Position numbers and translations under genes: made by a program. The notes under the pieces are model-generated. The model made no database searches. It worked only from the letters and a program-made list of their open reading frames with translations, and had not been told where the DNA came from. Positions 7,961 through 16,910 of a DNA stretch of 45,774 bases are shown here, piece by piece (positions within the stretch are counted from its first letter, which is position 1; each line of letters begins with the position of its first letter). The DNA lies in assembly GCA_023663205.1 (NCBI GenBank), contig JAMPHX010000004.1, positions 1 to 45,774 on the forward strand. The letters run 5' to 3'. Source of the stretch: Corallococcus sp. GTDB taxonomy: Bacteria; Bacillota; Clostridia; Christensenellales; CAG-314.

Positions 7961-9109
7961 TTAGGCGCTTATCGAATGCTGTGAGGCAAGCGAATTTACG
8001 GCATTGAGAAATTCGTCGCACTGGCTTTCGGTGACGTCTACGGCTACGCTTGCGCGTACCAGTCCTTGATTTGTCGTTCCCAAATACTTGTGCATAAGAG
8101 GCGCGCAGTGCAATCCCGCACGGGTGGCTATGTCGTACTGCTTAGAAAGCGCGTCGGCTACAATATCGGAATCGTAATTTGCCACGTTAAACGCCGCAAT
8201 TCCGCTGTCGTTGGGTTGAGAATACAAAGTTACATTTGGTATTTGCGCCAATCCGTTTTGCAGACGTTGTTGAAGTTTGCGTACTTTTTCTATGTGATTT
8301 TTGGCATCTTTAATCCACCAAGTCAATGCGGCATAGGCGGCGAGTATTGCAGGGCAGTTGAGCGTTCCCGCTTCCAAACCGTCGGGTACGGTTGACGGTT
8401 GCAGCAGTTTGTCGCTCTCCGTGCCTGTGCCGCCGTAAACTGTCGGGCGCGGAGTGGCGCGGTTGTTGAAAGTAAGTATTCCGCAGCCCTGCAATCCGTG
8501 CAGACCTTTGTGGGCGGGGTAAGCAACGGCGTCTATTTTGTCATTTTCCATATCGGTCATTGCATAGCCTACGGCTTGCGCTTGGTCGCACACAAACAGT
8601 ACGTCGCTTTTGGCTTGTTTGACGGCGTTGCCTATGGTGTTTACGTCTTGCATTTTGCCCGTAACATTGGAAACGCGTGACATTACTACCATATATGTTT
8701 CGTTTTTCAGCGCGTTTATCACGTCGGTTGCGCGTATGTTGCCTTTGTCATCGGGATTTATTACCGTTACGTCAATAAGGTTGCTGCGCCTAAGGTGTGC
8801 AAGCGGTCTTAGTACGGAATTGTGTTCCGTAGATGTGGTTATCACGTGTCCGCCGCGTTTGGCAAGCCCTATTATCGCTAAGTTAAGCGCGGTGGTACAA
8901 TTTTGCGAAAATACCGTATGACAGTTGCTTCCGCCCGCAAATGCGCTAAACGCCATACGCGCATCGTATATCTTTTCTTCCAAAACGGCGGATTCCGAGC
9001 AACCTCCGCGGTTGGGATTAAACGGCAATTCGGTAACGGCTCGGAGTACCGCGTCTATTACTTCCTGCGGTTTGTAACGTGTGGTTGCGGCATTATCCAA
9101 ATATATCAT
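7961..9109 (-). CDS. cysteine desulfurase family protein (class V aminotransferase, EF2568-type)
   Basis: The 382-residue PLP enzyme starts MIYLDNAATTRYKP. Typical sites are STEHNSVLRPL, CDQAQAVG (PLP-ring aspartate), the Schiff-base lysine in PAHKGLHG, and the cysteine loop AGLHCAPLMHK (the nucleophile that carries sulfur or selenium). It matches the Firmicutes desulfurase subgroup often found near selenium or molybdenum-hydroxylase genes rather than the IscS/SufS assembly loci. GGAG is 9 bases before the ATG at 9109, and an in-frame earlier ATG at 9145 has no ribosome site. It diverges from the DUF3343 gene, a recurrent partner. Confidence 0.88.
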   Translation of the reverse strand: MIYLDNAATTRYKPQEVIDAVLRAVTELPFNPNRGGCSESAVLEEKIYDARMAFSAFAGGSNCHTVFSQNCTTALNLAIIGLAKRGGHVITTSTEHNSVLRPLAHLRRSNLIDVTVINPDDKGNIRATDVINALKNETYMVVMSRVSNVTGKMQDVNTIGNAVKQAKSDVLFVCDQAQAVGYAMTDMENDKIDAVAYPAHKGLHGLQGCGILTFNNRATPRPTVYGGTGTESDKLLQPSTVPDGLEAGTLNCPAILAAYAALTWWIKDAKNHIEKVRKLQQRLQNGLAQIPNVTLYSQPNDSGIAAFNVANYDSDIVADALSKQYDIATRAGLHCAPLMHKYLGTTNQGLVRASVAVDVTESQCDEFLNAVNSLASQHSISA

Positions 9110-9140
9110 AAGTTTGCTCCTTGGCACAATTTGTATTTGA

Positions 9141-9160
9141 GGCATACATTACAGTATGCC
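9141..9160. repeat. palindrome between the divergent desulfurase and DUF3343 genes
   Basis: GGCATAC (9141-9147) and GTATGCC (9154-9160) are perfect inverted arms around ATTACA. The site lies in the shared upstream region of both genes, 32 bases before the desulfurase start. It could be an operator or a hairpin in the desulfurase leader. A TATAAT-like sequence readable on both strands sits close by at 9185-9192. Confidence 0.5.
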
Positions 9161-9258
9161 TGCGTTTTGATAACATCCGACTGTATTATAATTGCAACGT
9201 ATATATCATTTTATGTGCGAGCGTCGGATTTACATACTCTTTAAGGAGAAAACATACT

Positions 9259-9510
9259 ATGGAATATATGATTGCCACGTATCGGTCAAGAAACGTAACG
9301 ATAAAAGTTTACAATTATCTGACAAGTCAAGGGATAAATTGCGCATTGGTTTCCACTCCGAGGGCGGCAAACGTAGGCTGCGGACTGTCGGTAAAGTTTG
9401 ACGGAACATATTTGCACGGATTACGCGCAAAACTTGCGTCTGTTGCTACGTTTGCGGGATTCTTTTTGGTACAAAACATAAACGGCAAGACGGTAGTGGT
9501 AAGATTGTAA
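9259..9510 (+). CDS. DUF3343 protein, putative Se/S carrier
   Basis: This 83-residue protein matches the DUF3343 family: an N-terminal MIATYRSRNVTIKVYNYL, then INCALVSTPRAANVGCGLSVKF with the single cysteine of the family at about residue 42, in a GCG context. Family members are thought to carry sulfur or selenium and often neighbour EF2568-type desulfurases, as here (divergent, 149 bp apart). AAGGAG stands 10 bases upstream of ATG. Confidence 0.8.
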   Translation: MEYMIATYRSRNVTIKVYNYLTSQGINCALVSTPRAANVGCGLSVKFDGTYLHGLRAKLASVATFAGFFLVQNINGKTVVVRL

Positions 9511-9537
9511 ATGCGCAAATTTTCTACAAAAAACGTA

Positions 9538-9566
9538 TTGATTTAAGTTCAAATTAGTTGTATAAT
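9538..9566 (+). promoter_or_regulatory. promoter of the nth-obgE-glg gene run
   Basis: TTGATT (9538-9543), a 17-base spacer and TATAAT (9561-9566) lie 56 bases before nth. No terminator or large gap is seen between here and 17431, so it may serve up to eight genes. Internal promoters cannot be excluded. Confidence 0.7.
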
Positions 9567-9621
9567 ATATACAAACGGAAAAACTCCGCTTGGTATTACG
9601 CAATATTTTGAGATTTACACA

Positions 9622-10266
9622 ATGGACAAAAAAACTACCGAAATCATACGCATTTTATCACAAGACTTTCCGAATGCAAAGAGCGAGCTGGTTTTCGGCT
9701 CGCCCTTTGAGTTGTTGGTGGCGGTAATACTTTCGGCGCAATGCACCGACAAGCGCGTCAATCAAGTGACGCCCGCGCTGTTTGCCGCGGCTTCCACACC
9801 GCAGCAAATGATGAACCTGCCTATTGAAACAATAGAAACTCTTATTCATTCCTGCGGATTCTATCACAACAAAGCGCAGTTTTTGAAAAATGCTTCCGCC
9901 GACATAGTAAACCGCTTTGGTGGAGAGGTCCCGAGCGACCTCGAAAGTTTGCGTACTCTTCAAGGTGTAGGCAGAAAAACGGCAAACGTGGTGTATGCTT
10001 TCGGTTTCGGCGGACAAGCCATCGCAGTCGATACGCACGTTTTCCGCGTTTCCAACAGATTGGGGATTGCTCACGCCAAAAACGTGTTGGATACCGAAAA
10101 GCAACTTATGCAGGCAATAGACAAAGAGTTGTGGTCGGATTGTCACCACTACATTTTGCTGCACGGACGGTATGTCTGCAAATCGCAAAACCCGATGTGC
10201 TCGGAATGTCATTTGCAGTCATACTGCGAGTATTACAAGGAGAAGCACTCCAATGCCGACAAGTGA
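9622..10266 (+). CDS. nth: endonuclease III
   Basis: The 214-residue protein has the helix-hairpin-helix LQGVGRKTANVV with the catalytic lysine, the catalytic aspartate in IAVDTHVFR, and a C-terminal [4Fe-4S] cluster motif C-x6-C-x2-C-x5-C (CKSQNPMCSECHLQSYC). It is a bifunctional glycosylase/AP lyase for oxidised pyrimidines in base excision repair. Length is normal. Its last 14 bases overlap the next gene. Confidence 0.95.
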   Translation: MDKKTTEIIRILSQDFPNAKSELVFGSPFELLVAVILSAQCTDKRVNQVTPALFAAASTPQQMMNLPIETIETLIHSCGFYHNKAQFLKNASADIVNRFGGEVPSDLESLRTLQGVGRKTANVVYAFGFGGQAIAVDTHVFRVSNRLGIAHAKNVLDTEKQLMQAIDKELWSDCHHYILLHGRYVCKSQNPMCSECHLQSYCEYYKEKHSNADK

Positions 10267-11485
10267 AGATATGCGCATATTGGCAAACGAGTGCCTCAAT
10301 TGCAAAAATCCCTTTTGCGTCGAAGGCTGTCCTGCGCATACGGATATACCGACTTTTGTTGCTAAACTCAAATCGGGCAAGGGCGAAGAAGCCGTAGACG
10401 TATTGCTGCAAACAAATCCGCTGGGGCTTATTTGCAGTTACGTTTGTCCGCGCTATTTGCAGTGCGAAGGTCATTGCGTTAAACAAAAACTCGGCAAAGC
10501 GGTTAGCATAGGCAAGTTGGAAAGATACGCTTTTGACAGATACTTTACATCATACAAAAAGTATGACGATTCTCTTTGCGGAAAGGCGGTTGCCGTTATC
10601 GGAAGCGGTCCTTCGGGACTATCTGCGGCATACGGGCTTAAAAGATGCGGAGCGGACGTTACGGTATACGACAAACACAACTCTTGCGGAGGAGTGCTGA
10701 ACTACGGAATACCGTCGTTCAGATTGGACAAAGCGCATTTGAACAAAGTTGTCTGTGCGCTTAAAGACTTTGGCATACGGTTCGTTTTCGGGACGGAAAT
10801 AGGCAAAGACATTACGCTTTCCGAACTTCAAAGAAAGTATTCCGCGGTATATCTTGCGTGCGGATTGCAATCGGACAAACCTATGGGATCTGAAGGCGAA
10901 ACCGCCGAAGGCGTGTATTTGGGCAATGCTTATCTCAAAAATCCCGAGGCGCTCGGGCGAGTTGCGGTTATCGGGGGAGGAAACGTCGCAATGGATTGCG
11001 CGCGGACGGCTGCCTCAATGGGCGACGACGTCACCGTGTATTATCGCCGCACTTACGAACAATTGCCCGCATATGAAGATGAAAAGCAGTCGGCATTGCG
11101 GGAAGGCGTAAAGTTTGAGTATCTGCTTGCGCCCAAGTCGGTGAAAAGGGGTAACTCTTTGCAAATTACGTTTGACGTTATGAGTTTGTGCGGCGAGGGC
11201 TCGGACGGCAGAAAATCCGTTAGGAAGACCGGCGAAACCCTAACGGCGGAGTGCGACGCGGTAATTGCGGCAATAGGAAGCACGGCGGATTCAAGCGTGC
11301 TTTTCGGCAGCGGCATTTCTTTTGAAAACGGTTTGCTCAAAACCGACGGCAACGGTTATACGGGTTACGGCAATTTGTTTGCGGGAGGAGATATCGCAAA
11401 CAACGAAAATACGGTTGTTGCGGCGGTACGCGACGGAATGAACGCGGCAAAAGCAATAGCAAATTTTATTAAAAAGCAAAATTAA
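10253..11485 (+). CDS. GltD-like NAD(P)H-dependent FAD/Fe-S oxidoreductase
   Basis: The 410-residue product matches the glutamate synthase small subunit/NfnB/PreT family. An N-terminal cysteine-rich Fe-S domain (CLNCKNPFCVEGCP, then CSYVCPRYLQCEGHC) is followed by an FAD-binding site (VAVIGSGPSGLSAAYGL) and an NAD(P)-binding site (VAVIGGGNVAMDCARTAA). The GltB large subunit is not nearby, so its partner and substrate are open. The ATG at 10253 has AAGGAG 10 bases upstream, inside nth. An upstream in-frame start at 10172 has no support. Confidence 0.85.
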   Translation: MPTSEDMRILANECLNCKNPFCVEGCPAHTDIPTFVAKLKSGKGEEAVDVLLQTNPLGLICSYVCPRYLQCEGHCVKQKLGKAVSIGKLERYAFDRYFTSYKKYDDSLCGKAVAVIGSGPSGLSAAYGLKRCGADVTVYDKHNSCGGVLNYGIPSFRLDKAHLNKVVCALKDFGIRFVFGTEIGKDITLSELQRKYSAVYLACGLQSDKPMGSEGETAEGVYLGNAYLKNPEALGRVAVIGGGNVAMDCARTAASMGDDVTVYYRRTYEQLPAYEDEKQSALREGVKFEYLLAPKSVKRGNSLQITFDVMSLCGEGSDGRKSVRKTGETLTAECDAVIAAIGSTADSSVLFGSGISFENGLLKTDGNGYTGYGNLFAGGDIANNENTVVAAVRDGMNAAKAIANFIKKQN

Positions 11486-11496
11486 ACGGAGTAGTT

Positions 11497-12762
11497 ATGT
11501 TTATCGACAAAGTAAAAATATATATCAAGTCGGGTGACGGCGGAAACGGTTCGGCGTCGCTGCACACGGAAAAGTACGTGCCCAACGGCGGACCGGACGG
11601 CGGCGACGGCGGTAACGGCGGCGATGTGGTGTTTGTTGCAACAAGCAGCCAAAACACGCTAAACGAGTTTCATTTCCAAAAGCATTTCCGCGCGGGAAAC
11701 GGCGAAAACGGAGGCAAAAAGAACTGTTACGGCAAGTCGGGCAAAGATATCGTAGTTACCGTGCCGACGGGTACGGTAATACGCGACGCGGAAAGCGGCG
11801 GCATCATTGCCGATATGTTTGAGGACGGACAGCGCGAAGTCGTTCTCAAAGGCGGGAGAGGGGGCAGAGGCAACAGACATTTTGCTACAAGCAGACGTCA
11901 GGCGCCGAGATTTGCCGAACACGGCGTAAAAACCGAAGAACGCGAAATAATACTGGAACTCAAAACAATTGCGGACGTGGGGCTTGTGGGCTTCCCCAAT
12001 GTGGGCAAATCCACGCTGCTTTCGGTAATATCCGACGCAAAACCCAAGATTGCAAACTATCACTTTACTACGCTTTCTCCCAATTTGGGGGTGGTAAACT
12101 ATTACGACAAAAGTTTTGTAATGGCGGATATACCGGGACTTATCGAAGGCGCAAGCGAGGGCTTGGGGCTGGGACACTCGTTTCTGCGGCACGTAGAGCG
12201 TACTCGTTTGCTTGTGCACGTATTGGACATAAGCGGCAGCGAACAGCGCGACCCGCTCAAAGACTTTGCGCTTATAAACAACGAAATTTATTCCTATGAC
12301 GAAAATTTGAAGAAACTTCCCATGATTGTAGTCGCTAACAAGATGGATATGGAAGGCGCGGAAGAAAACCTTGCAAGGTTCCAAAAGAAATACGGTGGCA
12401 AGTACAAAATAGTGCCTATGACTACAATTATTCACGAGGGAGCGGAAGAACTTGTGGAAGCGGTAGTTTCGGTTTTGGATACCCTTCCGCCTATGGAACG
12501 CTTGCAGTTTGAACCGTTTGTTTACGAACAGACGCAAGACGAAGGATTTGCAATAGACAAACTCGACCAAGAAACCTACGAGGTTACGGGCGGTTTGGTG
12601 GAAATTCTTGCGCGCAAAGTCAATATAGACGATATTGACAGTTTCAGATATTTTCAGCGCGTAATAAAGGAAAAGGGCGTTATTTCCGAGTTGCGTAAAC
12701 AGGGCGCAAAGGACGGAGATACCGTAATAATGGGAGATATTGAATTCGACTTTGTCGATTGA
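11497..12762 (+). CDS. obgE: GTPase ObgE/CgtA
   Basis: The 421-residue protein has the glycine-rich Obg fold (residues 1-158), the G domain with GFPNVGKST (165-173), DIPG (211-214) and NKMD, and the C-terminal OCT domain (about 345-421). Obg proteins act in late 50S assembly and stress signalling. The gene starts 11 bases after the oxidoreductase and is followed by a YhbY-type gene, another 50S-linked factor. Confidence 0.97.
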   Translation: MFIDKVKIYIKSGDGGNGSASLHTEKYVPNGGPDGGDGGNGGDVVFVATSSQNTLNEFHFQKHFRAGNGENGGKKNCYGKSGKDIVVTVPTGTVIRDAESGGIIADMFEDGQREVVLKGGRGGRGNRHFATSRRQAPRFAEHGVKTEEREIILELKTIADVGLVGFPNVGKSTLLSVISDAKPKIANYHFTTLSPNLGVVNYYDKSFVMADIPGLIEGASEGLGLGHSFLRHVERTRLLVHVLDISGSEQRDPLKDFALINNEIYSYDENLKKLPMIVVANKMDMEGAEENLARFQKKYGGKYKIVPMTTIIHEGAEELVEAVVSVLDTLPPMERLQFEPFVYEQTQDEGFAIDKLDQETYEVTGGLVEILARKVNIDDIDSFRYFQRVIKEKGVISELRKQGAKDGDTVIMGDIEFDFVD

Positions 12763-12775
12763 GGAGATAAACCAA

Positions 12776-13075
12776 ATGATTACTGCAAAACAACGAAGCA
12801 CATTGAGGTCGCTTGCCAACACGCTTAAACCCAGTGTGATAATCGGCAAGGACGAACTGACGGACAACGTAGTTGCGGAAATAAAAACGGCGCTGTACAA
12901 CAACGAACTTGTAAAGGTTGCCAGTCTGAAAAGTTGCGGCACCGATGCGCGCGTTATGTGCGATGCCGTATGCGACGCGCTCGGCTGCGACGCCGTGCAA
13001 TGCGTAGGAAACAGATTTGTCGTATACAAAGTAAGCGACAAAAAGGGCATAGAACATATTTTATTTGTAAAGTAA
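12776..13075 (+). CDS. yhbY: YhbY-type CRM-domain RNA-binding protein
   Basis: The 99-residue product consists of one CRM domain (LRSLANTLKPSVIIGKD at residues 10-26; ALYNNELVKV in the middle; GNRFVVYK near the end). YhbY binds pre-50S particles. GAGGAG directly after the obgE stop sets the ATG at 12776; an earlier ATG inside obgE lacks a site. ObgE and YhbY adjacency is common in Firmicutes. Confidence 0.92.
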   Translation: MITAKQRSTLRSLANTLKPSVIIGKDELTDNVVAEIKTALYNNELVKVASLKSCGTDARVMCDAVCDALGCDAVQCVGNRFVVYKVSDKKGIEHILFVK

Positions 13076-13094
13076 AATAAATTTGGAGGAAAAC

Positions 13095-14315
13095 ATGAGA
13101 AACAAAGAGTGTATCGCAATGATACTTGCAGGGGGACAGGGCAGTAGATTGGGCGTACTTACGCGCAGCATTGCCAAACCTGCCGTTCAATTCGGAGGGA
13201 AATACCGCATCATTGATTTTCCGCTGACCAACTGTACGCAATCGGGCATAGACACCGTAGGCGTGCTTACGCAATACAAGCCGCTGGAACTCAACACATA
13301 CATAGGCAGCGGACAGCCGTGGGACTTGGACAGAAACAACGGCGGCGTATTTTTGCTTCCGCCCTATATGAAGGAAAAACAGGGCGAATGGTACAAAGGT
13401 ACGGCAAATGCCATTTATCAAAACATAGAGTTTATAGATAAGTTCGACCCGCAGTACGTGTTGATTTTGTCGGGCGACCACATTTACAAGATGGATTACA
13501 GCGCAATGCTGGATTTTCACAAAAAATCCAATGCGGAAGTAACCATTGCTATGATTCCCGTGGATATTTCGGAAGCGTCGCGTTTCGGCATACTGGAAAC
13601 CGACCGAACGGGCAAGATTGTAACCTTTGAGGAAAAACCGAAAAATCCGCGCAGCAATACGGCGTCTATGGGCATATACGTATTCGATTGGAAAGTATTG
13701 CGCGAGGAACTTATCGCAGACGAAGATGACCCGTCATCCGATAACGACTTCGGCAAAAACGTCATCCCCAAGATGCTCGGCGCGCACAGACGTATGTACG
13801 GTTACCGCTTTGAGGGTTACTGGAAGGACGTAGGTACGGTGGAAAGTCTGTGGCAATCAAATATGGATTTGTTAGACGATGACAGCATAGATTTGTATAA
13901 CGAAGATTGGCCGATTCTTTCCAAAAGTCCGTTGGAAAGTCCGCACTTTTTGGATAAACACAGTTGCATAAAAAACAGTTTCATAACCGAAGGCTGTTAC
14001 ATAGACGGCACCGTCAACCACAGCGTAATATTCGACGGCGTCAAGATAGAGCAGGGCGCGCAACTTGACAACTGCATAGTAATGAGCGGCGCAAGGATTA
14101 TGAGCGGCGCAAAACTTTCCAAAACAATCGTTGCGCCCAATGCGCAAATAGGACGGAATGCAACCGTCGGACTTACCGACAGCGACAAGTATTTGTCAAA
14201 CTACTGCACAGGCGGTGTTACGCTTATCGGTCCGGACGTTTCGGTGTGCGACGGCGCGGAAATAGGACGCAACAATATGGTAACGGAAAACGTAGGAGGA
14301 AAGGCAAATGCTTGA
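13095..14315 (+). CDS. glgC: glucose-1-phosphate adenylyltransferase
   Basis: The 406-residue enzyme has the nucleotidyltransferase signature MILAGGQGSRLGVLT and the substrate site GKYRIIDFPLTNC. SGDHIYKMDY carries the catalytic aspartate, and VTFEEKP follows. A C-terminal left-handed beta-helix holds hexapeptide-like repeats. It makes ADP-glucose for glycogen. GGAGG is 5 bases upstream of ATG. The last 8 bases overlap glgD, consistent with a GlgC-GlgD complex. Confidence 0.96.
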   Translation: MRNKECIAMILAGGQGSRLGVLTRSIAKPAVQFGGKYRIIDFPLTNCTQSGIDTVGVLTQYKPLELNTYIGSGQPWDLDRNNGGVFLLPPYMKEKQGEWYKGTANAIYQNIEFIDKFDPQYVLILSGDHIYKMDYSAMLDFHKKSNAEVTIAMIPVDISEASRFGILETDRTGKIVTFEEKPKNPRSNTASMGIYVFDWKVLREELIADEDDPSSDNDFGKNVIPKMLGAHRRMYGYRFEGYWKDVGTVESLWQSNMDLLDDDSIDLYNEDWPILSKSPLESPHFLDKHSCIKNSFITEGCYIDGTVNHSVIFDGVKIEQGAQLDNCIVMSGARIMSGAKLSKTIVAPNAQIGRNATVGLTDSDKYLSNYCTGGVTLIGPDVSVCDGAEIGRNNMVTENVGGKANA

Positions 14316-15414
14316 TACTATGGGCGTAATATTGGCAAGTAACAGTCATGCGGATTTGGGCGAACTTACGCGTATGCGTACAATTTCGGCTGTGCCGTTC
14401 GGCGGAAGATACCGTATGGTGGACTTTGTGCTGTCCGCAATGGTCAACAGCGGCATAGCAAACGTCGGCATTGCTACCGACCACAATTACCAATCGCTTA
14501 TCAATCACCTCGGAAGCGGAAAACCGTGGGATTTGGCGCGCAAAAAGGAAGGTTTGTTTATTTTGCCGCCATCATCGCGCGATATGGATTTGACGGGAGA
14601 TTCGCGCGTGCAGTTGCTGTGCGGCATACAAAGGTATCTTGAAAGAAGCAAAGAGCATTACGTAGTGATTGCCGAAGGCAACAATGTTTGCAACATCCGT
14701 TTTGACAAAATAGTGGAACGTCACAAACAAAACAATGCCGATATCACGGTGGTTTACCAAAAGGTAAAGGAAAAGACTGCCGGCGAAGCCTATTTGGACG
14801 TGGGCGAGGACGAATCGGCAGGCGGCGTGGTTTACAACTCCGACCGCAAAAAATGCCTCAACCGCGTGGTCGGATATTACGTATTTACCAAAGATTTGCT
14901 CATCAATTTGCTGGAATACTGTGCGCGCCACGGAAGAAAAAATTTCTTCAAAGACGTAATAGAACGCAATATAGGCAAATTGAACGTATACGGCTATTGC
15001 TTTGACGGATTTTTGCGCAGTATCAACGATGTGCAAAGTTACTACGACGTAAGTATGGATTTGTTTGAATTCGATAACCGCAAAAGCATATTTATACCGC
15101 AAGACAAAATATATACCAAAAGCAAGGACCGCGTACCTACGCGTTACCAAAAGAATGCGGAAGTCAAAAACAGTATTGTAGCCGACGGCTGCGTAATTGA
15201 CGGAACGGTGGAAAACAGCATTATTTTCCGCGGAGTATCGGTAAGCAAAGGCGCCGTCGTCAAAAACAGCATCGTTATGCAAGACGCGATTATTTCGTCG
15301 GATGCGCATTTGGAGTGTTGCATTTTGGATAAAAACTGCATAGTAAAAAAGGGTAAAACGCTGATAGGACAACCGGATTTCCCCATTGTTCTCGGCAAAC
15401 ACCGCACAATATAA
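14308..15414 (+). CDS. glgD: GlgD, non-catalytic partner of GlgC
   Basis: The 368-residue protein is homologous to GlgC but has lost the GGxGxRL nucleotide loop: the equivalent N-terminus reads MGVILASNSHADLGELT. GGRYRMVDF and the C-terminal beta-helix repeats are kept. In Firmicutes GlgD joins GlgC and modifies its activity. Order glgC-glgD-glgA and the overlap support this. Confidence 0.93.
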   Translation: MLDTMGVILASNSHADLGELTRMRTISAVPFGGRYRMVDFVLSAMVNSGIANVGIATDHNYQSLINHLGSGKPWDLARKKEGLFILPPSSRDMDLTGDSRVQLLCGIQRYLERSKEHYVVIAEGNNVCNIRFDKIVERHKQNNADITVVYQKVKEKTAGEAYLDVGEDESAGGVVYNSDRKKCLNRVVGYYVFTKDLLINLLEYCARHGRKNFFKDVIERNIGKLNVYGYCFDGFLRSINDVQSYYDVSMDLFEFDNRKSIFIPQDKIYTKSKDRVPTRYQKNAEVKNSIVADGCVIDGTVENSIIFRGVSVSKGAVVKNSIVMQDAIISSDAHLECCILDKNCIVKKGKTLIGQPDFPIVLGKHRTI

Positions 15415-15425
15415 GGAGAGAATAT

Positions 15426-16910
15426 ATGACAGTTTTTTACGTATCGGCAGAGGTGGAACCCTTTGCCAAAACAGGCGGAATGGGCGACGTCATGGGTGCG
15501 CTTCCCAAGGCGGTTGCGCGTTGCGGACACGATTGCTATGTAGTAATGCCCAAATATATGTTTATCGAGCAGAAGTACAAAGACCGTATGGAATACATCG
15601 GATATTACTTTGCGGACGTCAATTGGCGTCACCAGTATTGCGGCGTGTTTATGCTGCGGGATGACGGCGTAAATTATATCTTTTTGGATAACGAGTTTTA
15701 TTTCGGCGGTAACCAAATGTATTGCTTTGCCGATAACGAGCGCTTTGCTTTTTTGTGCAAGGCGGCGTTGGATTTGCCCGCCTATCTGCAAGTAAAAGCC
15801 GACGTAATACATTGCAACGATTGGTCTGCGGGTTGGATTCCCGTATTGTACGACGCTTTTTACAAACACAACGGTTTTTACAAAGACACCAAGATTGTAT
15901 ATACAATCCACAATATTGCTTATCAAGGCAAAATGGGCAAGGAAGAAGCGCAGGATTTGACGGGACTTCCCGATTGGTATTTTACTTACGACAGGTTGCT
16001 TCACGGTGACTGCGTCAACGTGATGAAAGGCGCAATAGTGTTCAGCCACGCGGTGACTACGGTAAGTCCGACCTATGCCGAGGAAATACAAACGGCGCAG
16101 TTCGGCGAAGGTTTGGAAGAAGTAATCAAAACGCACAGCCACAAAATATGCGGCGTAATAAACGGCGTGGATTACGGTACGTACAGTCCTTCAAAAGACA
16201 AACTTATTTTCAAAAAATACACCAAACGCACGGTGTTCGATAACAAAGCGGTAAATAAAGAAAATTTGCAGCGTCAACTCGGGCTGCCCGTCAGAAGCGA
16301 CGTTATGATGATAGGACTCGTATCGCGTTTGGTAGACCAAAAGGGTTTGGATTTGTTGGGCGAAGCGGCGGAAAGAATACTTCAAAACGATGTTCAATTG
16401 GTTGTTCTCGGCACAGGCAGCGGCAAGTACGAAGATATGTTCAGGTATTTTGCCTCTGCATATCCCGACAAAGTTTCGGCGAATATTTGTTTTAGCAACC
16501 AATTGGCGCACAGAATATATGCGGCAAGCGATTTGCTTCTTGTCCCCAGCCGTTTTGAACCGTGCGGGCTGTCGCAACTTATTGCATTGCGGTACGGCAC
16601 TTTGCCGCTCGTACGCGAAACGGGCGGACTCAAAGATACCGTCGTAAGTTACAACGAACAAACGGGCGAAGGCAACGGATTTTCCTTTGCGAACTGCGAT
16701 TCGGAGGGACTTTTGTATACCGTAAACAGAGCGCACGGATTTTACGCAGACAACGTCGAGTTGTGGCGCGAGTTGTGCATAAGGGCAATGAAATGCAATT
16801 ATTCTTGGCGCAAAAGCAGCAGACGTTACGTAAAACTTTACTCGGATTTGTTGGGAGTAAAACCCGTTTATTTCAAAAAGAAACAGATAACGGATAGTGT
16901 TGCCCAATGA
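15426..16910 (+). CDS. glgA: glycogen synthase (ADP-glucose)
   Basis: The 494-residue GT5 enzyme has the N-terminal ADP-glucose site KTGGMGDVMGALPKA, HCNDWSAGWIP, and the C-terminal GT-B domain with SRLVDQKGLDL and PSRFEPCGLSQ (E-x7-E region) before GTLPLVRETGGLKDTV. It extends alpha-1,4-glucan chains. The start is 11 bases after glgD, with AAGGAG before ATG. The stop overlaps the next start as ATGA. Confidence 0.96.
   Translation: MTVFYVSAEVEPFAKTGGMGDVMGALPKAVARCGHDCYVVMPKYMFIEQKYKDRMEYIGYYFADVNWRHQYCGVFMLRDDGVNYIFLDNEFYFGGNQMYCFADNERFAFLCKAALDLPAYLQVKADVIHCNDWSAGWIPVLYDAFYKHNGFYKDTKIVYTIHNIAYQGKMGKEEAQDLTGLPDWYFTYDRLLHGDCVNVMKGAIVFSHAVTTVSPTYAEEIQTAQFGEGLEEVIKTHSHKICGVINGVDYGTYSPSKDKLIFKKYTKRTVFDNKAVNKENLQRQLGLPVRSDVMMIGLVSRLVDQKGLDLLGEAAERILQNDVQLVVLGTGSGKYEDMFRYFASAYPDKVSANICFSNQLAHRIYAASDLLLVPSRFEPCGLSQLIALRYGTLPLVRETGGLKDTVVSYNEQTGEGNGFSFANCDSEGLLYTVNRAHGFYADNVELWRELCIRAMKCNYSWRKSSRRYVKLYSDLLGVKPVYFKKKQITDSVAQ

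Noticed and set aside
10172..10252. Longer N-terminus for the GltD-like oxidoreductase
   Set aside because: It would overlap nth by 95 bases. The added residues are not conserved-looking, and a good ribosome site supports 10253.
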